Source of the DNA: Grammothele lineata
Taxonomy: Eukaryota; Basidiomycota; Agaricomycetes; Polyporales; Polyporaceae
NCBI GenBank assembly: GCA_002150815.3
Contig: NDFF03000386.1
Coordinates: 62,001 to 126,000, forward strand
Length of the DNA stretch: 64,000 nt
Reading direction: 5' to 3'
Below the pieces are notes generated by a model that ran no database searches, was not told the DNA's origin, and was given only the letters and a program-made list of their open reading frames with translations. Within the stretch, counting starts at the first letter, position 1, and each line of letters begins with the position of its first letter. The translations under genes and the position numbers were made by a program. Positions 43,986 through 55,256 of this stretch are shown here, in pieces.

Positions 43986-45561
43986 TCAGTCAGCTCGACC
44001 CACTTTCTGCTCGCTGTACAATTCATCCAACATCGTCTCCAGCACCACCCGCGGCTTCAGAAGCACGCTGCGCCGACCATGGCCACCGCTACCCTCTTCC
44101 ACAATCAACCCCAGATGGGTCGTGCCTAACACACTACCCTGAATCTCGCCTTCTGCGTCGCAAGTGCCCTTGGCCCATTCGTCGACCATAGCGGAGGGAT
44201 TAAACGGGTGGCTTGGTGGGACAACCGCCGTGAGGGTGTCGCGCGAGATGACGGACTCGCTAATGGTGCGTCGGAAGTCGAGCGTGAGTTGCACAATATC
44301 GTGAATTGCCTCGTAGGAGTTTTGTTGCACCTCCGCGCACAGCGCAGTATGTTCCTCCGCGACCCCGCAAGCGAGCAGAACGTTGGCTACCATTGCACAT
44401 AGGTGCTCTTCCGCTTTTTGCTGGAGTTCGTCAGGGGCGGGAAGACAGGCTCTGAGGTACGTGTGCGTCAGTGCCCTCCATCTCCCGGATACCGACTGCG
44501 GCTCTAGAATGCCCAAGCCGATGTTAGCAGCGCTCCTCCTTCAACGTGAAAGCTGGTGATGCCGTACCGTGTTCCTTCATACGTGCGTACACGTTCTCAT
44601 AGCGCTGCGCTTGTCCTCCCTCCTGCAAATCCCACTTTGTGCACCACTGGTGCACGAGTGCCACCATCACTCCCTGGAGCGCCACTTGTACCAAGATGGC
44701 GTCGGCACTGTTGTCCGTCGACTTCAGAGCGTGGACCATGAGCGAAGAGATCAGCCCGGAGCCCTCAAGCGTTGCACAAGCACCCTCGACGACGGAGACG
44801 TCCGGTTGGTGTCCGTGATGTGGCTGGAAGGTCTCGGAGAGGGCGGCGGCAGTCTGGTAGACCCTGGAGTTGATGTTGACTACGGTCTGACGCAACTCGG
44901 CATCAGATATGTCGTCTACCTTGGTGAGGTACGTTTGCGCGTTGTGGAGCTCGGCCGTGCGCGTGTCGAGGAGCGCGAGCATGCTCTTGCGCTCTTCTTT
45001 AGCGAGCGAAAGCGCGCGTTGGAGTTGGGCGATCTTCGATTGGTATGCTCTTGTTTGAGCCTCTGAGTGCTCCTTCTCTTCCGTCTGCACCTGCCAATCG
45101 CGTTCTACCTTCTCTACTGCACGTTGGGCCTTTTGCGAAGCTCTACGAAGTTCCTTCACATCAGCCTCGAGGGCTTGAGCTTGTCTTCGATACATGGCGA
45201 CTGTGCGGTTGTTCTCGATCTCCTCCTCGCGCAGTCGGCGGACCTCCCGACACTTCTCTTCGAGGGTGGCTCTGAGACACTCGATTTGGCGGGCGAGATC
45301 TTCGGATGCGGGCGCAGAGCCCAACAAACTATCAAGCGAACTCCATTCGTCTAGGTCTTCTCCATCGACGGAGGGACCTGGTCGATACTCACTACTTTCT
45401 TTCGGCATGCGGACGCAGGTGTTGGAGATTTTGGTCATGAGACGGCGGAAATGCATGGGTAGAGGCGGGTAAGTGGTGGTCGGGGATGCGATGCACGCTC
45501 GAACGGAGGTTGCTTGCGTACCCTGCTTAACTCCTTTGTCCCATGTGCTGACAGCCTTCAC
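43986..45561 (-). CDS. Coiled-coil protein paired with HSPA12-like gene, copy 2
   Basis: Exon 1 is 45561-44568, the intron is 44567-44504 (64 nt, branch site GCTAAC) and exon 2 is 44503-43986, giving 503 residues. A second in-frame ATG near 45453 could also serve as start. The coiled coil is longer and more regular than in copy 1 (about residues 90-200: ARQIECLRATLEEK..., RRLREEEIENNRTV). It continues through LLDTRTAELHNAQTYLTKVDDISDAEL, matched in copy 1 by LLEVRTRELHDSQAYLTKIDDVADID. The C-terminus has EPQSVSGRWRALTHTYLRA and VLLKPRVVLETMLDELYSEQK. Unlike copy 1, its intron shifts the frame if retained. It lies back to back with HSPA12-like copy 2, 314 nt away. Confidence 0.82.
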
Positions 45562-45875
45562 TGCAGCATGCGGGCTGGCTGGAACGCTACCGGGGTCTTT
45601 CGCCTTTCGCGCGTTCGTCTGCTCATTGGATCATCGCCCTATGTTGACATCGCCGAATAGTACCAATTAGCTTGAGTTTCTCTTTGTACGATCCCCGTCT
45701 TTGTCGGCGTTCATCTCACACAATCCCCTTTGGTTGCAGGACCTGCTTATGGCCTTTGTAGTCATCTTCGGTTATAAACCCCTCATGGAACTCCGCAAGT
45801 CCCAACATCATTTGAAACCCCCACAGAATTGCCTACTTTCGCGCCACTCGTAACCAGTCTTTTCGCCGCTCACAA
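45562..45875. promoter_or_regulatory. Bidirectional promoter region, pair 2
   Basis: 314 nt between the diverging genes of the second pair. TATAAA at 45774-45779 faces the HSPA12-like gene, about 100 nt before its ATG. Confidence 0.5.
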
Positions 45876-48419
45876 ATGCGCGACCTCCAACCATACCAAG
45901 GGACTACTAGAGGTATTGTCCTTGGGATTGACGTCGGTACGACATACTCTGGGGTAGCATACGCTATCCTAGATCCTGGTGAAGTACCGAAAATACACGG
46001 CGTCACACGGTACGGGCTTGGTTTTGGTCAGACGTCTTTGTCTCTTAGCTCACCCAACGTCAGATTCCCCGGCCAAGAGTGCTCTGCCGGAGACTCCAAG
46101 ATCCCTTCCATCTTGTACTACAACCCTGATGGTACCGTCCACTCTGCGGGCGCTGAGGCGGCCCGCCCCGGCATAGAGATTGAGGCCGAGGACAACGAAC
46201 TCGTCCTCGTGGAATGGTTCGTCTAGTTCTGTACCCATACTCGCCACTCTCGACTGACGCTTCTTATGTGTAGGTTCAAGCTCCACCTGAGACCCGAGCG
46301 CCTCGACTCTGACACAATGAGGCAGCGCGATTTGCCCCCGCTTCCCCCAGGGAAGACCGTCGTCTCCATCTTTGCGGACTTCCTCGCCTACCTGTTCACG
46401 TGCACCAAGCGCCATATCTGCGAGACGCACGCGAGCGGGGACAGCCTTTGGGCGTCCGTCGAGCATCACATCGAGTTCGTGCTCTCCCACCCGAACGGCT
46501 GGGAAGGCCTCCAACAAGGCAAGATGCGCGAGGCAGCGGTGCGAGCAGGTCTCGTCCCCGATACCGCCGCGGGCCGCGCGCGAGTTCATTTCATCACCGA
46601 GGGCGAGGCGAGCCTCAACTTCTGCATTCAGAGTGGCCTGACGAACGAGACGATGCAGGTGGGTGACGCCGCCCTGACTTGCATATCGCGTATGTCTTAT
46701 GCACAGCAGGAAGGGCAGAGTGTCATAATCATCGATGCGGGCGGAGGGACGATTGACATCAGCAGCTATTCCTTCCTGAGCGTGTCGCCTATGCGAGTTG
46801 AGGAGGTGACTGCCGCCGATTGTAAGTCTAACATATATGTCATGTGTTTCGGCTCAGTTGCTGATCATGTGTACGTCTGGCCCGCAGGCATTCTACAGGG
46901 CTCGACCCGTGTCAACGTCAGAACGGAGAAATACTTGAAAGGTATTCCTCATCGATCCTGCGCGCTGGCACGGAACTCACCCTTCGTCATCTCCATAGAA
47001 CTCCTCAAGGACTCTGCATACGGCAATGACGAGGACATCAAATCGATGCTCGAGTACTTCGAGAAGTCCACGAAACCGGTGTTTAAGGATGAGAAGGACC
47101 ATTCGTACATTAAATTCGGGTCCATGGGTTGCAACGACTCGAAGGTTAAGATTAGGCGTGGACAGCTCACGCTGAGCGGGTACGTACGAGTTCATCACTA
47201 CCTCCTCCTATGACCGTCATTGAAGGAGCTTCATAGATCTGAGATGGTGTCGTTCTTTCAGCCCTCTCTTGACGCGGTGGTCGAAGTTGTGCGAAAGCAC
47301 TGTCAGGCCGCCGGCGGCCGACCTCTCTCGGTGCGCATCAGTGGCATCGTGTCATGACGTCATCGCCCTTATTCATATTCACGATATCCTTAGACCGCCT
47401 TTCTTGTAGGAGGTTATGCCGCCAGCCCGTGGCTCTACTCCTCACTCAAGGACACTCTGGGCAAGTTTCTTGACCTCAATCTGAGCAGGCCAGACTCGCA
47501 CACGTAAGTCGGTTGTACTTCAAGTTCAAGATGACACATTCCTGTCTCACGCCCGTTGTTTGCGTAGGAACAAGGCAGTCGCCCATGGCGCCGTCTGCTT
47601 TTTCCTTGACCGGTTTGTCACCACTCGCGTCGCGAAGATGACATACGGCGCACGTGTCGGTATCCATTACGATGCGAACAATCCAGAGCACGTCGCCCGT
47701 AAGCACGACTGTTACGTACGCCCCTCTGGGCGCGTCTTGGTGCGCCACGGGTTCTCGTCGATCTTGACGAAGGCGAGTCTACTTGGATACTCGCAATTAC
47801 CTTTCAACCTCCTGACACCCTCACTTTTCCTGTGTCAATGTTTTGTCTGTACAGGGGACCCGCTTGCGTGAGCGGGAGGAGATCGCGGAACAGTACAGCC
47901 AGGAAGCGCGCAATTCCGAGACGCTCAATAGTATCGTGACCGACGTCCTGTGCTACCGTGGTCGTAGTCGTGACCCTCGTTGGACTGACGTGGAGCCCGG
48001 TAAGCCATTCCTCATATTGAGCAGTTCGGAAGCACAGTGAGCTAGTACTTATGGTCGCGCGAGGAATCTACAGAATTCTACACGCACCTGTGCTCCATCT
48101 ATGCCGACACGTCCAAGGTCGCGCGCAGGGCTCATCGTGGGCCGAATGGGGTATACTTCGTGCAGTCGTTCGACGTCGTCCTCCTTTGTGGCCTCACGGA
48201 GTTGCAAGCGCAGATCCGCTGGGTTGAGAACGTAAGTATCATGACTACTTGGCACTTTAGGGGCATGCTTACTGAGAACCAACCCTGACCACCTTTGTAG
48301 GGTATAGAGAAACGGTGCGTGTGCTTGAGCGTATGTTTGTGAAACAAGACTTACCTGACGTGTCTTGCAGAGGCCCTGCCGAGATTTTGTACGACGACGA
48401 CTTGGAGCCATCGCGCTGA
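45876..48419 (+). CDS. HSPA12-like Hsp70-family ATPase, copy 2
   Basis: Predicted 598 residues from 13 exons: 45876-46009, 46064-46216, 46274-46658, 46707-46821, 46888-46941, 46999-47179, 47237-47330, 47394-47503, 47568-47772, 47855-47999, 48074-48231, 48301-48314, 48371-48419. ATP-site motifs are GIDVGTTYSG (residues 17-26), IDAGGGTIDIS (233-243) and FLVGGYAASPWL. The protein is an HSPA12-type relative of Hsp70 without a peptide-binding domain; its cellular role in fungi is not known to me. Intron 1 is 54 nt, in frame and stopless. The intron after exon 9 begins GC (AAG|GCGAGT), where copy 1 has a GT at the same place. Exon 12 is 14 nt, as in copy 1. Confidence 0.9.
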
Positions 48420-48989
48420 CATCTTCCACAGTGGCACTACCGAGTTTCATTAGGAGGGGGAGGCGACCGTAGTCAGGCATGTACGAGTTACGAGGCATCT
48501 ACACTGTCCAGCAATAGAAGCGTCTTCCGCTTCACGTTCTTCTTGGAACTTGGCATGTCGGCTTTCTTCGCACCAAGCTGATTTGAGTTGATGCAAGTGC
48601 TACTTGCGATCATCATATACGAGAGTGTTTGTTCAAAATCATTACAAGATAGATTCAAGGACCCCCAATATTCAGCTTGACTTGTGGCCCCGTAGTACGT
48701 TCTAATAGCGAAATATTGTGCGTGGCTGTTCCCTAGCACGTGCATCGATAGCCATCGAACACCTGATGATGCGATGCGGACGCCCTCGGTGCTCTTGACC
48801 ACGACGCGAGGTCTCCAGTCTCCTACTCGCCGCGCATTGATTCCCAAGTGTGCTCTATCATATCTGCAACTCTTTCTAGGAGATATTCCAGTGTTTCGCA
48901 GAAGCCGTAGAGAACTCTAGCTCTCTGTCTCGGGTGCGATATTCGTTTCATGCCTGCAGGTGGTATATTGACTTCTACAGGCCGTGTAG
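48420..48989. other. Intergenic, no gene seen
   Basis: About 570 nt between two plus-strand genes. I see no supported frame, RNA or repeat. Confidence 0.5.
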
Positions 48990-50569
48990 ATGGCTGTATA
49001 TGACCCCAAGCTCAACTATGACATCCTCTTCAACGTCGCCGAGCTGGCAACGCCAAAGACGATTTGTGCACTGATGCGAACATGCAAGATTCTTTGTCGG
49101 GGTTGCACGAAGATTCTCCTTCATGGGACCGTTCGTCTCAATAACAACCGCGCCACAGTTTCTTCCTTCATTCGTTTCATGTGCGCGCGCGATAATACTG
49201 TATGGTGTCATCTGCGCTGCCTCAAATTTGGTGGCCACACCTTCCATTCCCGTGTTGGCCGTGCGCTAGCCAAGTCCCTCAAGTACGCCATTCATCTTGA
49301 ACAGCTCTCCTTCTATGATCCAGAGGTCACGCTCGAATCCCATCCCGATCTTCCACTCGCATTCGCATCCCTTCCTAATGTCAGATGTGTCGAGCTCTAT
49401 TCTCCCGGGGAAATCACGCTTCACATGATGTCCCAAGCTCTCCGCTGGCCTCTGGAGACGGCGACTCTGTTGGACCATAGGGAAGACTGGGAGGTTGAGG
49501 ACACCATCATCCCCTCCTTGTTCCTCAACAGCGCGCGAGTTACACTTCAAACCCTTGATCTCCAATTGTGGCGCGCGTTTGAGGACGCGTCGTCGACGTA
49601 TCCAGTGTATCCATCTCTGAGGAGATATACAGTGCGTCTGACCCAGCACGGAGAACGACCGGCAACGGCGTCCCTTGCTGCAATGTTCCCTCACCTTACG
49701 CATCTGCGTGTGAATACCGCATGGCACTACAGAAATGGATCACTGTTGCAGGAGTATGCGGAAAACTCTAGGAGTCTCAACGTCTCCGAGCAGCTCTCCA
49801 CGGGGACTTGGCCAGCTCTGGAGATGTTTCAAGGCAACGCTTTGGACTTATATGTAATGGGAATTCTCTGCCACATCTCCGAAGTCACAATCGAAGTCTG
49901 CTCCGAAACACTCCGGCTTCTTCCTGATATCATCAGTTCTGCGCATCCCATATCCCTTCAGATAACTCTTAGCCGCTACCCTTGGCCAGCGGACTACGAA
50001 GAGCTTCTCCAAACCATCGTCGGACTTGCTGGACTGAATGACCTACGCAGCTTCTCATTATCCCCCATCAGACTCGCTGTTTTCAACTTCGATGATGCAT
50101 CCCCGACAGTTTCGATGTTCTGGGTAAGTACGTATGTGCCTTGAGTCCTGATGTGGATTACTCACGGATTCCTGTCTTACAGGACCACATCCTCTCCATG
50201 GCGCGTACATTGCAGATAACAAAGCTCTACATCGCGCTCGCACTCTATGACCACCACCCATTGGTCGTGATGTCAGACACATCCAGCGATCTCATCGTCG
50301 ATGACGTTCACAACGACGCCGATCTCGGCGAGCGGCCTTCATGGGCACCGCGACCCCCACCGCGACCTTTTCCTAGCGTGCTGCGCTACGCCTTCTCCAT
50401 CGATGCCGAGGCGTTCGCGCAATGCGTATTCGAGGCCGCTCCGGATTTGGAACACTTCGAGTTCGTACTCGCATGCAACACGCGATTCTGGCCAGATTTA
50501 CACCGGACGATTCGAGCTTCGAGATTAGGCGAGTTGGTAATCACTTCGCGAAGGTACCGGTACCACTAG
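48990..50569 (+). CDS. F-box-like/LRR-like family protein 7
   Basis: Exon 1 is 48990-50123 (378 codons), the intron is 50124-50182 (59 nt) and exon 2 is 50183-50569, giving 506 residues. It starts LNYDILFNVAELATPKTICALMRTCKILCRGCTKILLHGTV, the same block as the other six members. It carries ALDLYVMGILCHISEVTIEV and the conserved splice joint after MFW and before DH. It is most like member 4 (23686-25207): both have LNYD at the start, VTL.SHP.LP.AFA.LP, RWPLETA and an SFIRFM/SFVSFM motif. It is the only plus-strand member in the window. Because it is intact, it is a useful guide to what the doubtful N-terminus of member 4 should contain. Confidence 0.85.
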
Positions 50570-50820
50570 ACAGTCATGTGCGTAAAATTTCTGCATAATG
50601 AGCCTCTGAGCCTCTCCATTGCGGGCGCGAATTGCCTGCGGACGGATGAGCCTAGAGAACGAGGGCTGCGGCTTTGAGCGCAGCCAGGGGCGAGACAATT
50701 ACGGGTAGCATTGTGACAACGTTCATGTGCGCAGGTTTCTTGCAGGTTGGCCGTAAAGCAGAAGGTGCCAATGATTGTGAAATTCCTGAGCGAGGAAAGG
50801 TTCACGTAATCTCTTTCCAC
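50570..50820 (-). pseudogene. Probable F-box gene debris
   Basis: A short minus-strand stretch with LSSLRNFTIIGTFCFTANLQETCAHE resembles part of the F-box gene just to its right (FRTLGLFNAIDTLRLVA). At DNA level it also resembles 54930-55010. There are no exon ends and it stops early, so it is most likely debris of an extra copy. Confidence 0.4.
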
Positions 50821-50899
50821 GACGTTGTATGTGGCATTGAGAATCCACTGGCACTACTTCACAGGCAAAGACAAGTACAGAGACACAATATCCGTGATT

Positions 50900-52273
50900 C
50901 TATATTTCCAGCAGCGCATCAACATCAAACGACAAACGCCCAGCACGCCCAAGCCCACAGAGTGCCCCCTGTATAACGGGCGTAAGTCGTTCGCGGACGA
51001 GGTGCGCGCTTGCACCGGAGGCCCCGCTAAAAACCATCGTGAGCGCGACGTGCCTAAGTTCCTCCGCCTCCATGATCGCCGCTAAGGCGCCCCAGTTGAA
51101 CAACCGCACTGCAGCCTCGAGTTCCACGAGAAGGCCATCGAAGCGCACGAGGATGCGCACGACGCGCACAGCGTGCGGTAAAGACTTGACGAGCGTGACG
51201 GCGGCGCGGAACAGCGCGAGGCTCGGCGCCGTGTCGACGACCTCCCAGAGAAGCCCTGCCGGAAGGTGGAGACGGGCCGTGAAGGTCTGCAGGTTGGAGC
51301 ATGCGCTAAGGCGAAGCGCTTTCCATATTGCATCCTGATCTTCTGCGTTCGGTGAGATATCGTCTAGAGGGACTCCTGGCTCAGCATGGTGTTTACATGA
51401 AGCAGCGATTAACTCACCAATGACTGTTGGTAACACCCCAGCGAGCAGGTGCCTGACAGGAGTTGACGGTGCAGACGGCGTGACGGAGACGTGACGGAGC
51501 TGGCCGCCGATCTCAGCGATGATATCCCCTATAGCGCTCGCCTCTCCTAGAGTGTTGTATCCGCCAATGTGTAAGGTATGTAGCCTCGACCATTGCGAGA
51601 GACCCGAGTGCAGGATCATACGCTCCACGAGTCCCGGAGAGACTCCGCGGGAGAGGATGAGGGTTGAAACCATGAGCGGAGCCAGACACGGAAGTGTTAT
51701 CGGTTGCATGATATCTGAGTGGGCAGGTTCCCCATTGGTCTGCCACTGATCGCGCGGAACGGCAACGAGGCGGAGGGTGTCGATGGCATTGAAGAGTCCG
51801 AGAGTGCGGAAAAGGTCAATATAGTCTCTTGACACCACATTACACATTGCGATGGTAACCGTAGAGAGAGGGCCGATCGATGGCACACCTCCCACTGGCG
51901 ACCGAGACAGGCGTGCTGGGGAGATGAACAGCCGTTGAAGCTCGAGGGCTTCGATGGAGGGGAAAAGGGCGAGCATCGTTCTGATATCCTCGACCCCAAT
52001 GCCGGAGTACCCGGAAAGGGTCAGCGTTTTGACACTTGTGGCGACGTGAGTCGATGCTTTGAGGAAGGACAGCGCGGCCGTGATTGAGTGCTTCGAGCCG
52101 TGGAGAACGAAGGTGCGGAACAGGAGGCGGCGGCTGGGAATGAGCCACGAAGGCGCCACTCGAGCGCAAGCTTTGAGTGATACTGAGTCACCGTCGAGGT
52201 TGTTGACAATGGACGCAATCACGTTGAGGGGAAGGGTAGTAACTGACGTGGCGGCCCGGGCGTACGACGGCAT
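50900..52273 (-). CDS. F-box protein, head-to-head copy 1
   Basis: Exon 1 is 52273-51418 (856 nt), the intron is 51417-51364 (54 nt, in frame and stopless) and exon 2 is 51363-50900; the product is 439 residues (457 if the intron is kept). The start MPSYARAATSVTTLPLNVIASIVNNL...LKACARVAPSWLIPSRRLLFRTFVL is a typical basidiomycete F-box. It is followed by leucine-rich repeats such as SVKTLTLSGYSGIGVEDIRTML. An upstream in-frame ATG (52336) exists. Start 52273 is preferred because exon 1 then has exactly the same length as in the divergent paralogue at 53208. It is likely an SCF ubiquitin-ligase adaptor (family inference). Confidence 0.85.
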   Translation of the reverse strand: MPSYARAATSVTTLPLNVIASIVNNLDGDSVSLKACARVAPSWLIPSRRLLFRTFVLHGSKHSITAALSFLKASTHVATSVKTLTLSGYSGIGVEDIRTMLALFPSIEALELQRLFISPARLSRSPVGGVPSIGPLSTVTIAMCNVVSRDYIDLFRTLGLFNAIDTLRLVAVPRDQWQTNGEPAHSDIMQPITLPCLAPLMVSTLILSRGVSPGLVERMILHSGLSQWSRLHTLHIGGYNTLGEASAIGDIIAEIGGQLRHVSVTPSAPSTPVRHLLAGVLPTVIGELIAASCKHHAEPGVPLDDISPNAEDQDAIWKALRLSACSNLQTFTARLHLPAGLLWEVVDTAPSLALFRAAVTLVKSLPHAVRVVRILVRFDGLLVELEAAVRLFNWGALAAIMEAEELRHVALTMVFSGASGASAHLVRERLTPVIQGALCGLGRAGRLSFDVDALLEI

Positions 52274-53207
52274 TCTGGGATGTGGAATTGAGATCAGACT
52301 GTGTGATGAGGGAAGCGGTGCAGACACAACATGCATATATAGCTCTCACATTTGACCATACATGCGAATGTCTGGAGGACACGGTGAGTCAAGAGCGACA
52401 AAGGAGCTAGTGTGCCACACGAAATACGAGCGTGAGAGTGCCACTAGGCTGCACGCATCTAGTTGCGGATGCCAGCTCCTTTCGAGCGCGTCGGAGACAA
52501 AGCACAGAACCTCGTGCTACTGGGGAGGTTGACGCATGCATGGCAATTGTAGCTACTGCTTTGTGTCGACCCGAAGACCCCGATCCCGGGCCAGGAGTGA
52601 CTCTCCCGGGCCAGGAGTCGAAACGTTCGAGCGAGTCACTGTTGTAGCCTAGACGCTTGTGAGCCTCCGAACATTCGGACGAGGTGGAGAGAAAGAGAGC
52701 CAGACAGACCAGTCCCTATATATTGTCCGCCATGAGCTTGATCTCCGAGAAGACGGACGGTGTTGCTAAACAAACAGTGCCGTCTCTATCGCAGCCAAGT
52801 CCATCTCCGGCGCTTGTCGCGTTCGCCTGCGCACGTGATCCGCGCCGTGCGGGTGTAGGGCCCGTGTCGCGCGGTCGCCAGGCCGTTTCCGAACCGTTTC
52901 GCTGACTCGTCCTGCCATGTATCTCGAACAAAGCAAGGCTGCCAGTACCGCGACACACATGTCTACCGAGGGCCCTCATATGACAACTCGAACACGAACG
53001 ATGCCCGGCCTCGAGGACAACTCGAGGATCAGCGCGTCCCGCTCAGCTAGCAGTCGAACCGCAGGGGGCATGCAGGGGCACTGAGTCGGGTCTCAGCAAC
53101 GGTCGGCGAGCAGGACAACAGATTCGTTTCAGCACTCCTCGCCTTCCTGCTATAAATTGACGTCTTTTAGAACGAATCCCTATCCCCATCCCCATCCACG
53201 CAAGACC
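52274..53207. other. Divergent intergenic region, 0.9 kb
   Basis: It separates two head-to-head F-box paralogues. A 14-bp word (CCCGGGCCAGGAGT) occurs twice near 52586-52620, 22 nt apart. A TATA-like site lies at 53151. No gene is seen. Confidence 0.5.
53151..53156 (+). promoter_or_regulatory. TATA-like box
   Basis: TATAAA 57 nt before the ATG at 53208, the same spacing as for the hydrolase gene at 37244. Confidence 0.5.
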
Positions 53208-54766
53208 ATGATTACATCCTCACCCGGCGCTGGTACGCTCCCCTCAGAGCTCTCAGATACCATCATCGATTTTCTTCACGCCGATAAAACTTCCTTGAAG
53301 GCGTGCTCCGCCGTCTGCTCTTCATGGGCTCTCGGTTCTCGCTTTCATCTCTTCGATACATTTTTCGCATCCTCCAACAAATGCGCGTTCATCGATGCAG
53401 TCTCATTCCTCACCTCCACCCCCGTGGTCGCACGAAACGTTACCTCCCTTGACCTTCGCGGATACGCCGGCATTTCCCTAATCGACTTTGTCGCTATCCT
53501 TGACGCGTTACCCAGACTGCGCACACTTTCGCTGGGCGCCGTTTCTTTCGCGTTGGACGATGGCGACGACTTAGACGCGCTGCAGAGATGTACTAACACC
53601 TCCCGGACCCGGACCGCGCAGCTCGACGCTTTACACTTTACTGTCAACACCTGTGACTCCAATCGATCCCTCCAACTCCGTCGGGTGCTCGAGCAGTTTG
53701 GGCGCGTACGCTCTTTGTATGTCGTCACCGCGCGCGGGTACCGGGGGCCCGTGGAACTACCTCCTGAGTATATTGTGCTGTCCGAGGGTCACCATCCACC
53801 TCCCGCAGACATCGACACCGTCATTTTATCGGGGAATTGGCGCACCCACACGCTCGGGATGGCCGGCATCCTCGGACGCACAAATTGGACAGGTGTTCAC
53901 GGATGCTACATCGCTGCAGAACTGAACACCTGGCACGAGGTGCACCGCGCTGGCCAGTTGTTGGCCCAATTCGGTGGCCGCCTCGAGCGCGTGGGCTTGC
54001 GGCTCGCGAACATGCTCATGTACGCTTTTGGAACCACGCCCTGGGGGAATCAGCAGCCAGTTGGTGAGTCTAGCGAGTATTATCGTCGCTGTTCGTGCAT
54101 GTGCAGTGGGTTTGCATCTAACACGACGTTATACCAGTGGTCGGGCAAGAGTGGCGCGCTGGGCTCAGGCTCACGGAGGGCTTCCCCCGCCTCCACACAT
54201 TTTGCGTTGAGATCCCAATCGATTGTGACCCCACGCCCAAACCCGCTCCTGCAGACCTCGGTCCCGCACGGAACCACACGCACACGCTTCTACCCGCCTC
54301 CTCTACGCCACGTCCAACCCTTTTTGCTATCATGGTCGAACTCCTCAGCACGCTCCCACCTTCGACACGCGAGGTCAGCATACGCCTCACTCCTACCACC
54401 ATGTCTGTCTGGGACCCCTTGGGGCCCGCGCTCCCAGCCCCGCTCGCCAACGCTCCTCTCCACACCACCATCTATGTCAACAACATGCGCACCACGCTCG
54501 GCGAGCTCCTAGCCGCGTACACGGACCTGGAGAGGGCGAAGGCTGACTGGGCCGCGCTTGATGCGGTCCTGACACGCCCACGTCTCGAGAACCTGGAGCG
54601 CGTGGTGCTGGACGTGCGTGAGATGAAGCTCAAGCGGGAGGGAGATCAAAAGTCCGGACCGCGGGATTGCGAAGAGTATTTGCGGGTGAAGCTACCTTCG
54701 CTGCACGCGCGCGAGCTTCTGGCGTTCGAGGACCTGAGCGCGAGTGAGGGTCCGTGGTGTGAGTAA
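53208..54766 (+). CDS. F-box protein, head-to-head copy 2
   Basis: Exon 1 is 53208-54063 (856 nt), the intron is 54064-54137 (74 nt) and exon 2 is 54138-54766, giving 494 residues. The F-box lies near the start: TLPSELSDTIIDFLHADKTSLKACSAVCSSWALGSRFHLFDTFF. The next segment, NVTSLDLRGYAGISLIDFVAILDALPRLRTLSL, aligns with SVKTLTLSGYSGIGVEDIRTMLALFPSIEALEL of the divergent copy at 50900. The C-terminal exon is much less similar and ends in an Arg/Lys/Glu-rich segment. It has the same role inference as its partner: a substrate adaptor for a cullin-based ubiquitin ligase. Confidence 0.85.
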
Positions 54767-54796
54767 TTCTTCGGCCTTCCTCTTCCTTACCGCATT

Positions 54797-55084
54797 TCAG
54801 CTCATCATCTTGCACAACAGCGACGAACGACCCGTCGCCAGGCGATTTGAGGAAGGTGGACGCGATGTGGCAAGCCATCGATATGGCGTAGAAGGCTTCT
54901 GTGCGCGGGTAGGGTGAAGCATAGATGGTTCGATGTTCGCGTGGGCAAGTTTCTTGCGGGCAGGCACGAAGCGGAAGGTGTCAATGATCATGACGAGTTC
55001 GAGAGTAGTAAAAAGGGCTGTCGATTTTCGTGGCCTCTTATGACGTGAGGAGCGGCGATAGACGTAGAAAGGGAGGGAACACAT
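54797..55084 (-). pseudogene. F-box gene fragment
   Basis: The minus-strand reading TTLELVMIIDTFRFVPARKK resembles RTLGLFNAIDTLRLVAVPRD of the F-box gene at 50900-52273. No start, F-box or splice sites accompany it. With the similar scrap at 50570-50820, it suggests that the head-to-head F-box pair is the survivor of a larger inverted array. Confidence 0.45.
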
Positions 55085-55256
55085 TCCGACGACAGGTCGA
55101 TCATCGGAGCTCGTCTGAATTTAAAATATGATGATAGCTTTCAAATCCCGACCATTTCGGACTCCGCAAGGCAGTATCTCACGGGGCGGTCTGCTCTTAC
55201 ATTACGTACGTGCTACTCATTCTGAGATCTGTCTGTGATCTTCTGATTGTCTGCAG

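Noticed and set aside
52586..52620. Two copies of a 14-bp GC-rich word in the F-box intergenic region
   Set aside because: Only two short copies; possible regulatory duplication, but too little to call a feature.
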